Source: Ardenticatenaceae bacterium
GTDB taxonomy: Bacteria > Chloroflexota > Anaerolineae > Promineifilales > Promineifilaceae
Assembly (NCBI GenBank): GCA_020634395.1
Contig: JACKBU010000015.1
Coordinates: 41,479-105,478 of the forward strand
DNA length: 64,000 nucleotides
Direction: 5' to 3'
The notes under the pieces were generated by a model that saw only the letters and a list, made by a program, of their open reading frames with translations, was not told the origin of the DNA and did not search any database. Shown here piece by piece: positions 36,656-44,584 of the stretch; position 1 is the first letter of the stretch, and each line of letters starts with the position of its first letter. Made by a program: the position numbers and the translations under genes.

Positions 36656-39313
36656 TTACAACAGGTCCAGCTCACGGGCGCGGAGGATGGCCTCCGTACG
36701 CCGTTGAACCTGTAATTTTTCGAAAATCCGGCGATTGTGGCCTTTGACTGTGTCCAGGGCCAGGAAAAGTCGTTCGCCGATTTCCTTATTCGAAAGACCC
36801 TGAGCGATCAAGCGCAAGACTTCTAATTCGCGCTGGCTAAGTGGTTCAACCAAAGACGCAGAGGCAGGAGTGGCGGGGAACGGCCGTTCATCCTTCTCCG
36901 CTTCGAAAGCCGACAACAACTTGTTGACATAGTCTGGCCTGATACCCTGTACGGTCGCAGCCGCCAATAGTTCGGCCATGGGCGCCCCCTCGTCTGCAAA
37001 AAGACGGATGAAGCCGCCCGGTTCGGCCAGCGCTAATGCCTCGCCTAATACGCGCATCGACTTGTCTCTTTCTTCGCTCACGTGTAAGGCAATCGACTGC
37101 AAAACCTTCGTACTGAGCCGCAAATCCGCCCAACACCGGGCCTCCGCTTGCTGGCACAATGGTTCCAACGCGGCCAGCGCAGCGGAAGGGTTGCCCTGGG
37201 CGATGAGCACGCGCACCCGGCTGAGCGGGAGTTCATACTGCCCGGCTAATTGAGCGGCTGCGGCTATCTTTCCCTGACGCAGCAGGACGAGCACCTGGGT
37301 GGCAGCAATTTCTGGAAGCCGCTGGACAAAGTTCTGCTGACGCGCAGATTGTTCGGTCTGGGCCAACATTGCTGTAGCGTCATCTACATCGTCCTGAGCC
37401 ATTTTTAAGCGGGCGAGAAATACTTCACAGAGAACAAAGCGATCAAGCACGCGGTCAAACTGCCGCGCCAATGAAAGGGCCTGCTGCCCGTGCTGTTCAG
37501 CGGTCTCCAAATCGTTCCACTCGTAGTAGATGCGGGCCAGGCCAAGATGCGCATCGCTGGCATTCGGCTGCGGCTGTTCGCCTACCATCTCCAACACACG
37601 CCGGTAGGTTTCGGCCGCCTGCTGGAGCTGGTTCTCCAATTCCTGTAATCGCCCCAACTGGAGAACCGCCAATATGGTGGAAAACATACTCTCAGACATC
37701 TGGCTGATCGATAAGGCTTCTGCCAAAGCCCGGCCGGCCGCGGCACGGTCGCCCTGAAAATTGTAGGCAACCGACAACGCCCAGTGTGCTGTGAAGCGGA
37801 AAGGCAAATCCTCAGGAAGCAGATACTCCAGGGCACGGCGCGCCTGGATAATGACGGTTTCTGGCTGATACTGAGTGACAGCCAACGTAGCTCTGGCGCA
37901 GGCAATTTGCCCAATCAGGTCACGGCTTCGAGGATCCAACTCAGCATTTATCAAGACTTTTTCAGCCGCTTGCAGTTTCTCTTCCACACCGGTTGTCTGA
38001 CCGGCCGTCAACGCCATCGTGGCCGACCTTACTCGCAACAAAGGTCTGGCATCCAGCACCGACTCTGGTAGGGATGCCAACCACGCCAGAATGGTGTTCA
38101 CTGTGCCCCGAAAATGCAAAGGCAGCCTTTTGCTTTCCATCAGGCGCTCGGCGCGCTCGATGTCATTGGCAGCAGTTGCATGTCGAAAGGCTTCAAGCTC
38201 CAGTCCACTGTCTTCACACCATTGGCTGGCGCGAATGTGCAGTCCGGCGATATTTTCAGGTGTGAGACTGTGCCCCAGGCGCTTGCGCAGTAAATCGCCA
38301 AAGAGATGATGGTAACGGTACCAACGCCGCTCGTCGTCCAGGGGCATGAGGAACAGGTTGGCGTGCTCCAGATATTCCAGACTTTCCTGCCCGGAAGTGT
38401 TGGATTCGGCCAAAACAGCATCGCAAAGAGGACCACACAGACGCTCCAGGATTGAAGTACACAGCAGAAAGGTCTGAATGTTTTCAGTCTGGCGTTGCAG
38501 AACTTCTTCAACCAGATAATCCATGACAAAATGGTGGCTTCCCGTGAACGACTTGATGAAGCTGGTGACGTCCTGCTGTCCCTGCATGGAGAGGGCAGCC
38601 AATTGCAGGCCGGCGATCCAGCCTTCGGTACGGGTTTCCAGGGCGGCGATCTCTTGCGGCGAAAGAGTCAGTCCCATCACCTGGTTGAGAAATACGGCCG
38701 CTTCGGAAGAGTTAAACCGCAAATCGGCCGTGCGCAGTTCTGTCAATTGGCCTCGGGCGCGTAATCGGGACAAGGGCAGGGATGGATCTTCGCGTGTGGC
38801 GATGACCAGGTGCATCTGCGGCGGCTGGTGCTCGATGAGAAAGGCCAGGGATTGATCGACCGTTTGAGAATCAATCGCGTGATAGTCGTCGAGGATGAGG
38901 AGAAAGTGATCCGAGATGCTGGAAATTTCGTTGATAAGGGTCGTCAAAATTGTTTCGATTTGCGGCGGTTCATGAGATTGGACAGCTGTCAACAAGCTCT
39001 TGCCAATTTCCACCCTGATCCCTTCGACTTCGCTCAGGGCAAGCGTCTGCAACGCTGCCACCAGATAGGCGATGAACCGCAGCGGATCGCTGTCTCGCTC
39101 ATCCAGTGATAACCAGGCCACCGGCTTCCGACAACTGGTGATCCATTCGCTGAGTACCGTGGTTTTGCCAAAGCCAGCAGATGCTGAGATCAGGGCAAGC
39201 CGGCCACCGGTTTGTAATCCCTGGTTGAGTTTTTCGATAAGGCGTGGCCGGGGCACGAGAGACGGCCGTAAATTAGGAATATGCAGTTTTGTCTTGAGGA
39301 GTGCATCAGTCAT
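36656..39313 (-). CDS. MalT-like ATP-dependent LuxR-family regulator
   Basis: The product is about 885 residues from ATG 39313; the frame runs 65 codons further upstream but the promoter lies there. An N-terminal KLHIPNLRPSLVPRPRL segment precedes a STAND NTPase with Walker A SASAGFGKTT and Walker B LLILDDYH. A TPR-like helical middle and a C-terminal LuxR HTH (LSQRELEVLRLIAQGLSNKE) follow. Such proteins switch on genes when ligand and ATP are bound. An ALSEVEG peptide near residue 100 comes from a dispersed palindromic repeat. Confidence 0.9.
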   Translation of the reverse strand: MTDALLKTKLHIPNLRPSLVPRPRLIEKLNQGLQTGGRLALISASAGFGKTTVLSEWITSCRKPVAWLSLDERDSDPLRFIAYLVAALQTLALSEVEGIRVEIGKSLLTAVQSHEPPQIETILTTLINEISSISDHFLLILDDYHAIDSQTVDQSLAFLIEHQPPQMHLVIATREDPSLPLSRLRARGQLTELRTADLRFNSSEAAVFLNQVMGLTLSPQEIAALETRTEGWIAGLQLAALSMQGQQDVTSFIKSFTGSHHFVMDYLVEEVLQRQTENIQTFLLCTSILERLCGPLCDAVLAESNTSGQESLEYLEHANLFLMPLDDERRWYRYHHLFGDLLRKRLGHSLTPENIAGLHIRASQWCEDSGLELEAFRHATAANDIERAERLMESKRLPLHFRGTVNTILAWLASLPESVLDARPLLRVRSATMALTAGQTTGVEEKLQAAEKVLINAELDPRSRDLIGQIACARATLAVTQYQPETVIIQARRALEYLLPEDLPFRFTAHWALSVAYNFQGDRAAAGRALAEALSISQMSESMFSTILAVLQLGRLQELENQLQQAAETYRRVLEMVGEQPQPNASDAHLGLARIYYEWNDLETAEQHGQQALSLARQFDRVLDRFVLCEVFLARLKMAQDDVDDATAMLAQTEQSARQQNFVQRLPEIAATQVLVLLRQGKIAAAAQLAGQYELPLSRVRVLIAQGNPSAALAALEPLCQQAEARCWADLRLSTKVLQSIALHVSEERDKSMRVLGEALALAEPGGFIRLFADEGAPMAELLAAATVQGIRPDYVNKLLSAFEAEKDERPFPATPASASLVEPLSQRELEVLRLIAQGLSNKEIGERLFLALDTVKGHNRRIFEKLQVQRRTEAILRARELDLL
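39021..39040 (-). repeat. Dispersed palindromic element inside the LuxR gene
   Basis: CCCTTCGACTTCGCTCAGGG lies in the plus orientation and encodes ALSEVEG in frame on the minus strand. The same motif family is scattered through many bacterial genomes; a diverged copy is at about 62590. Confidence 0.6.
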
Positions 39314-39319
39314 GCAGAC

Positions 39320-39325
39320 ATTATA
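39320..39325 (-). promoter_or_regulatory. -10 box immediately upstream of the LuxR start (leaderless mRNA)
   Basis: TATAAT reads on the minus strand at 39325-39320, only 6 nt before ATG 39313. Transcription would begin at or next to the ATG. No good -35 or ribosome binding site is seen. Confidence 0.5.
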
Positions 39326-39415
39326 GATTAGAAAAGGTAGAAATGATGACGAAAAACGCTCTTCCTCAGCGGCGCTAACGGGCCGAAGTGGATGCTTATC
39401 AGAGTGGACTGTCAG

Positions 39416-39742
39416 AGGCTGCTGCGCGTTTTCCCGATCTCCGTGCAAGCAGTTGCCACATCGGGCGACTACATGTACCGTTTCAGTCAGGATTTTCGCC
39501 AGCATCACATCATCGATCCGCGCACTGGGACTTCACCAACCGACCTGGCCAGCGTTACGGTGGTGGCGCCTTCGGCCACCGACGCGGATGCCTTGAGCAC
39601 GGCCGTGATGGTATTGGGCAGCGAGGCCGGACTGGAACTGGCGGCGAGGCTGGCCCATGTAGAAGCTCTGGTGACTAAGGCGTTAGAAATCCGCCAGACG
39701 GCCGGTTTCCCGGCAGGAGATCTGAACACCGTTGCTGATTGA
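39416..39742 (+). pseudogene. apbE: C-terminal remnant of an ApbE-type FAD:protein FMN transferase gene
   Basis: The frame reads AVATSGDYMYRF, then HHIIDPRTGTSP, then ASVTVVAPSATDADALSTAVMVLG, the unmistakable C-terminal part of ApbE, which attaches FMN to Thr of Nqr/Rnf-type subunits. About two thirds of the protein is missing at the N-terminal side, where the divergent LuxR gene begins. No start with a ribosome binding site is present. It is a deletion remnant. Confidence 0.8.
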
Positions 39743-39965
39743 CGCTCTTACTCAGATTGGCAGCTTGCAATTGGAAACCGGGCAGAAAGGGAAAGTTGGC
39801 GGCGTCTTCTTCAGCACGGATGCGCAAGAAAAGGCTTTAGAATATTACGTTTTGGCCAGGCAGTGGGCACAGAAACTTGACCAACCGCAGGCTGAACGCC
39901 CTTACTTACTTAACATTGGTAACGTCTTGCTGGCTGGCGATGAGCAAGCACCAGATGGCAGTTAG
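39732..39965 (+). pseudogene. Possible TPR-protein fragment
   Basis: This 77-codon frame contains a TPR-like helix pair (KALEYYVLARQWAQKLDQPQ). There is no ribosome binding site, and it overlaps the apbE remnant. It may be a fragment of a large regulator; weak support. Confidence 0.3.
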
Positions 39966-40046
39966 CGACCAATCTATCTCAATTCCGTCACGTTTTGGTG
40001 AGTTCCTCGTCCTATTACCCAACAAGCAAAAACTGCGCAGGTTTTT

Positions 40047-40625
40047 ATGAATGAACAACAAGTACTTGATGCTCAACTTTTAACCCGGGCGCTGGCTGGC
40101 GACACCCTCGCCTTCGGTGACTTGTACGAACGTTACCTGGACGCTATTTACCATTACGTGTTCTACCGCGTGAACGGCCGTCAAGACGCCGAAGATCTGA
40201 CCGAAGGAGTTTTCCTCCGGGCCTGGCAGGCGCTAGATAGCAATCCGCCACGAGAAGCGCCTTTTCGCTTATGGCTTTACCGGATTGCTCATAATGCGGT
40301 AGTGGACTATTACCGCACCCGCCGGGAGCAGGTCGGGTTGGAAGCGGCGGCTCACCTGGCCGCCCCCATCGAAGGGCCGGAAGCTGCGGTCGCTCGCCAG
40401 GAACGGGCCAACACTTTGAAACAAGCGATGCTGCAACTGAGCGAAGACCATCAAGAAGTGTTGACCTGCCGTTTTATCGTTGGACTGAGCCATGCAGAAA
40501 CGGCCGTTGTCATGACCCGCAACGAAGAAGCCATACGCGCTTTGCAGTATCGGGCCGTAAATGCTTTACGCAAACTGCTCCTGATGCAGGCCGGCGGCCG
40601 CGGAGAAAACTGTGACTATGAATGA
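40047..40625 (+). CDS. ECF-type RNA polymerase sigma factor
   Basis: The product is 192 residues. Region 2 is clear (GDLYERYLDAIYHYVFYRV, then DAEDLTEGVFLRAW) as is region 4 (LKQAMLQLSEDHQEVLTCR, AMTRNEEAIRALQYRAVNALRK-like helix). Start ATG 40047 has GCAGG upstream. It overlaps by 14 nt the gene for a membrane-anchored FecR/DUF5666 protein, its likely regulator or target. Confidence 0.9.
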   Translation: MNEQQVLDAQLLTRALAGDTLAFGDLYERYLDAIYHYVFYRVNGRQDAEDLTEGVFLRAWQALDSNPPREAPFRLWLYRIAHNAVVDYYRTRREQVGLEAAAHLAAPIEGPEAAVARQERANTLKQAMLQLSEDHQEVLTCRFIVGLSHAETAVVMTRNEEAIRALQYRAVNALRKLLLMQAGGRGENCDYE

Positions 40626-43041
40626 AGAACTAAGCCTAATTTTTGCCGAATGTACCGAAGCGATTGAACTGGGCCGCCTCACAGTAGACGACTGCCTGGA
40701 TAAGTACCCGCAATATCGGACCGAACTCATCGACCTGCTCCAGGTGGCGATGCTGGCGCGGGCTGTGCCCACGGCCGTTCCTGTGACTGAATTCCGGTTG
40801 GACGCTCGGGAGCGCCTGTTGGCCCACCTGCCGCCGCGCGCCGCTGTCAACGGCAAGGTGACCTCTTCACAACTGGGAGCGACGATGGCCGTTACCCGCC
40901 GCCTGCAACCCGCCTGGCAAACGTGGCGCGAGCGTTGGCCGTGGCCTGCCCTGAACCTGGCAAAGGGGCCATCATTGGCTGTTGGGGCGGCTTTCTTGCT
41001 GGTCGTTCTCTTTCTTATCGGCATGTGGCTGCGGCCGTCGGGTGAGGAAACGGAGTTGGCCCAGGAGAATCTGCCCGTCCAGACCGAACCGTTATCTCCA
41101 GAGAAAGAAACAGGCGTGACTGCGCCGGAGATAACGCCTGAGGGCAGCCAGGAGGAAGTTGCTGCGGCAATCCCCAGTAATACTTTTCACACCTATATTC
41201 CGGCCGTTTCCAATCCTCTGGACCTGAATGCCCAAACCGCGGCCGTGGAAGCAGCCCAGGGCGTGGTGGAAGTGCAAAGTGTGGATGGAACGTGGACGGC
41301 CGTTAACAGCACCACCACCATCGCCGCCGGCCAGCGAGTGCGCACCGGCGAGCTGTCACAGGCTACCCTTACTTTCTACGACGGCAGCCAGGCATCTCTC
41401 AGCGCCAACACGGAAATCTCCCTTGACGAACTAAATGCTCTGCGCCCGGAAGAAGGGTTCCGCACCGTTGTTATGACCCAATGGGTGGGCGACAGCGATC
41501 ACAGCGTGCAGTTCCGCAATGATGGCGGCTCCCGCTACGAAGTGAAAACCCCGGCCAGTTCCGGCATCGCTCGCGGCACCAAATTTCACGTCTTGGTTAC
41601 GCCGGAATCGCTGGTCCGCTACATCGTCACCGAAGGCAAGGTGGACGTGACCGGGCAGAGCCAAACCGTTTCCGTGACGGCCGGGCAGTTAACCAGCCTG
41701 ACGACCGGCAGCGCACCCAGTGAACCGGCCTTCAGCATTTCCGGTGAAGGGGAAGTCAGCGCCATTGGCCCGACCTGGACGATAGCGGGACAAACCTTCC
41801 AGACCCATGAACACACCCTTGTTGTCGGCAACCCTCAGGTGGGTGACCTGGTGCATGTCACTGGTCATCTACTGCCCGATGGCAGCCGTGCGGCCGACCG
41901 CATCATCTTGCTGCGGCGAGCCGTCGCCAACCACTTCAGCCTAAGCGGAGAAGTGGAAGCCATCGGCGCAACCTGGACGATTGCGGGGAAGACCATTCTG
42001 GTAAACGACGAGACGATCGTTGGGGAGGGCATTGTTGTCGGTGATAGTGTGCGGGTTGAAGGACTGATCCTGCCCGGCGGTACCCTGCAAGCCCAGAGCA
42101 TTACCCGGCTGGAAGCAGCGCCCGGTTTGCCCTTCCAATTTAGCGGCATTGTGCAGGCCGTTAACGGCGATAGTTGGACCATTTCCGGCCAGGTGGTTAG
42201 CGTGAATGGGGAAACGGCCGTTGCCGACGGCATCATCGTAGGCGACGTAGTTGCTGTGCAGGGCTGGATCCTGGAAGACGACACGTGGCTGGCGACTGAA
42301 ATCCGTCGCCAGACAGAAACACTGCCCACCTTTGAGTTTACCGGAGTGGTACAAAGCATCGATCCGTGGCAGGCTGCCGGCATTGGCTTTGAAACACGGC
42401 CGTGGACAATCATTGCTCCGGGTATTGCCGTGGGCGATCGGGTACGGGTGCATGGTTCTATCCTCAGTGACGGCACCTGGGTAGCCGATACCATCATGCC
42501 TCTGGCCGACACCCTGCCCAACACGGTCGTCTTCATTGGCGTGGTCAGCAGGATCAACCCCTGGGTGGTAAATGGTCTGATCTTGAATACCACGAATAAC
42601 ACCATCATTGCCGACAATATTACCGTTGGCTCTCTGGTGGTGGTGCAGGCGCAGTTGCTACGGGATGGAACCTGGACAGTTTTGCAAATCCGCCCGCTTT
42701 ATCCCACATTTGGCCTGGGTTGTCTGGTGTTCAGTTCGCCAGTCATTGCCGTCAATGCCAATACCATTCAGGTGCGGCATTGGCAGGGGGATATTGACCG
42801 CTCCTCTGTTCAAGGTGATGTAGCCGTCAATGACGTGGTAACACTGCCTGTTTGCGCCGGCTGGGATGGTACGATTATCATCATCGGAACGATTGTCGTC
42901 ATTTACCAACCGGTTGTCATCATCATTGATGATGGCGGTTGGTCGCCGCCCGGCGGCATCCCGCCAGGGTGCAAGATTACGGGGATAGGCAATAACAATC
43001 CCCATCTAAAATGCTCCGGCGGTGGTTCTAAGAAAAGTTAG
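40612..43041 (+). CDS. Membrane-anchored FecR-domain protein with six DUF5666 repeats; likely anti-sigma factor
   Basis: The product is 809 residues. GTG 40612 is preferred, with GGAG 6 nt upstream; ATG 40618 is the alternative. Layout: cytoplasmic anti-sigma-like segment (about 1-115), one membrane helix (about 122-141), a Glu/Pro-rich linker, a FecR domain (about 205-370; RVRTGELSQATLTFYDGSQ), then six repeats of about 60 residues with a G-V-x-x-I...W-x-I-x-G...V-G-D-x-V-x-V-x-G pattern (DUF5666). It probably holds the ECF sigma factor at the membrane and exposes an extracellular sensor or adhesive tail. Confidence 0.8.
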   Translation: MTMNEELSLIFAECTEAIELGRLTVDDCLDKYPQYRTELIDLLQVAMLARAVPTAVPVTEFRLDARERLLAHLPPRAAVNGKVTSSQLGATMAVTRRLQPAWQTWRERWPWPALNLAKGPSLAVGAAFLLVVLFLIGMWLRPSGEETELAQENLPVQTEPLSPEKETGVTAPEITPEGSQEEVAAAIPSNTFHTYIPAVSNPLDLNAQTAAVEAAQGVVEVQSVDGTWTAVNSTTTIAAGQRVRTGELSQATLTFYDGSQASLSANTEISLDELNALRPEEGFRTVVMTQWVGDSDHSVQFRNDGGSRYEVKTPASSGIARGTKFHVLVTPESLVRYIVTEGKVDVTGQSQTVSVTAGQLTSLTTGSAPSEPAFSISGEGEVSAIGPTWTIAGQTFQTHEHTLVVGNPQVGDLVHVTGHLLPDGSRAADRIILLRRAVANHFSLSGEVEAIGATWTIAGKTILVNDETIVGEGIVVGDSVRVEGLILPGGTLQAQSITRLEAAPGLPFQFSGIVQAVNGDSWTISGQVVSVNGETAVADGIIVGDVVAVQGWILEDDTWLATEIRRQTETLPTFEFTGVVQSIDPWQAAGIGFETRPWTIIAPGIAVGDRVRVHGSILSDGTWVADTIMPLADTLPNTVVFIGVVSRINPWVVNGLILNTTNNTIIADNITVGSLVVVQAQLLRDGTWTVLQIRPLYPTFGLGCLVFSSPVIAVNANTIQVRHWQGDIDRSSVQGDVAVNDVVTLPVCAGWDGTIIIIGTIVVIYQPVVIIIDDGGWSPPGGIPPGCKITGIGNNNPHLKCSGGGSKKS

Positions 43042-43066
43042 CAGGTACAAGCTGCGAACACTCATT

Positions 43067-43108
43067 GCAAACTGTTTATGACCCTCTGTTCGGTCATAAA
43101 CAGTTTGC
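43067..43108 (+). terminator. Perfect 17-bp inverted repeat after the FecR/DUF5666 gene
   Basis: Arms 43067-43083 and 43092-43108 are exactly complementary around an 8-nt loop, 26 nt after the stop codon. There is no T-tract. It separates the sigma-factor unit from the next membrane-protein gene. Confidence 0.65.
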
Positions 43109-43153
43109 CTGTGAATCTCATGTTGATAACGTTCAAGAAACAAAATTTGACCT

Positions 43154-44323
43154 ATGCCTTTTGAACTCCATCTGAACCCGCGAAAAATCGCCCTGTTTCT
43201 TGGTATCGTTTCCTTCTATCTGGCCGGACAAAGCCTCATAAATGAATATCTGCTGGAGAATGTGTTGAGCAGCGAAACGGGCGAACTGGCTGTGTCACTT
43301 CTTAACCTGTTTAGCGTGAATGCCGAAGAAACGATTCCCACCTGGTACGCCACGCTGCTGCTGTTTGTGGCCGCCATGCTGCTGGCCTTTATTACCCTGG
43401 TGAAAAGTAGAAACAAAGAGCCGTATGCCCGCTACTGGCTGGGCCTGACGGCTATTTTTTTATACCTGTCTATGGATGAGGGCGCAGTTATCCACGAAAT
43501 TTTCTCGGACGCGCTGCAGGCCAGGTTTGACACAAGTGGTTATCTGACTTTTGCCTGGGTCCTTCTCTTTGTCCCGCTGGTAATTATCATCGCTCTCCTT
43601 TATCTGCGCTTCCTGTTTCACCTGCCGCCGCCTACCCGAAACCTGTTTATCATAGCCGGGCTGGTTTATGTGGGTGGAGCAGTCGTGGTAGAGATGGTTA
43701 GCGCCAACCGCTGGTATGTGGATGGCGGTGTTACCTTTCCCTATCTGACGATTGCCACCGTCGAGGAACTGATGGAAATGCTGGGGGTCGTGGTATTTAT
43801 TTTTGCGCTGCTGTCGTATATGGCTGTGACCCCGGCGACGGCCGTTATCGGATTTGCTTCTATGCCGGGAACGGCCGTTGCGAAAAAGCACGCAGCATCA
43901 TGGCGCCGGCTGGCAGGCGCTGTCGTGGCGGTGATCGTTGTCGCTAATTTAGCCCTGGTTTCCTGGGCGATGGCCCGGCAGTCAGAGCCGGTAGCGAGTG
44001 ATCCAAGCGCCAGCCCATTTTACCGTACCGTTAGCGAGCGTTACGCGGGGCAAGGGGTCATTATCCTGGGCATTAACGAAGTCATGGAACCGGGCAGCTT
44101 GACGGCACAGCCCATTGCGGCTTCTCTGCTAACTTTATTTGATGATGTGATGGTTGTGACCTTGCCTTCGACCCGGTCCAGCATTGCCTTTGCCAGCCAT
44201 GATTTACCCTTTGACCAGGAGATGTTGGCCGAGATTGTACGCCAGAGTGGTGAAGAAGAGTTTACTATCCTGGATATAACGGCCGTTAGAGCCATTGCGG
44301 ATAATGCCGCCGCCCAGCCCTGA
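43154..44323 (+). CDS. Multi-pass membrane protein of unknown function
   Basis: The product is 389 residues. About seven hydrophobic segments lie in the first 235 residues and one at about 255-272, followed by a soluble C-terminal domain (about 280-389) with a VMVVTLPSTRSSIAF stretch. Asp/Glu/His residues in the membrane part (YLSMDEGAVIHEIF) recall metal-binding DUF families but I cannot name one. It has the same orientation as the ECF/FecR pair. Confidence 0.75.
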   Translation: MPFELHLNPRKIALFLGIVSFYLAGQSLINEYLLENVLSSETGELAVSLLNLFSVNAEETIPTWYATLLLFVAAMLLAFITLVKSRNKEPYARYWLGLTAIFLYLSMDEGAVIHEIFSDALQARFDTSGYLTFAWVLLFVPLVIIIALLYLRFLFHLPPPTRNLFIIAGLVYVGGAVVVEMVSANRWYVDGGVTFPYLTIATVEELMEMLGVVVFIFALLSYMAVTPATAVIGFASMPGTAVAKKHAASWRRLAGAVVAVIVVANLALVSWAMARQSEPVASDPSASPFYRTVSERYAGQGVIILGINEVMEPGSLTAQPIAASLLTLFDDVMVVTLPSTRSSIAFASHDLPFDQEMLAEIVRQSGEEEFTILDITAVRAIADNAAAQP

Positions 44324-44337
44324 GGCAATTCAAGTTT

Positions 44338-44460
44338 CAGATCGTTATCACGGATGAGGCCGCGAAATTACTCTTCCCGCTCTTCGGTAGTCCAGTTGTA
44401 TTGGCAGTGACGCCAGCCAGGTGGACTCTTCTCGTGCCGATTTCCAGAAAAAATAGCACA
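44338..44460 (-). pseudogene. Remnant of an integrase-core transposase
   Basis: On the minus strand one frame reads VLFFLEIGTRRVHLAGVTAN and an adjacent frame reads NWTTEEREE, stop, FRGLIRDND. These are consecutive blocks of integrase-core transposases (FFIELGSRRVH-AG-TANP, then W-x-x-ER...FLIRDRDAKF), with an internal deletion and a stop. Only about 120 bp survive. Confidence 0.65.
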
Positions 44461-44493
44461 AAGTACGTAATCAAGAAGAGCGATTCAACGACA

Positions 44494-44568
44494 GATCTTT
44501 ACCCGTTTTTGTGTTTCCTTTTTGTACCAATATACCTTGCTTCGTTGTCACAAAAACGGGTAAAGATC
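44494..44568. terminator. Perfect 20-bp inverted repeat between convergent genes
   Basis: Arms 44494-44513 and 44549-44568 are exact complements with a 35-nt spacer. It lies between a plus-strand gene ending at 44323 and a minus-strand gene ending at 44585, and each arm carries an A or T run, as expected for a bidirectional terminator. It could also be a trace of the nearby mobile element. Confidence 0.6.
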
Positions 44569-44584
44569 ACCTGAAGAATTACGT

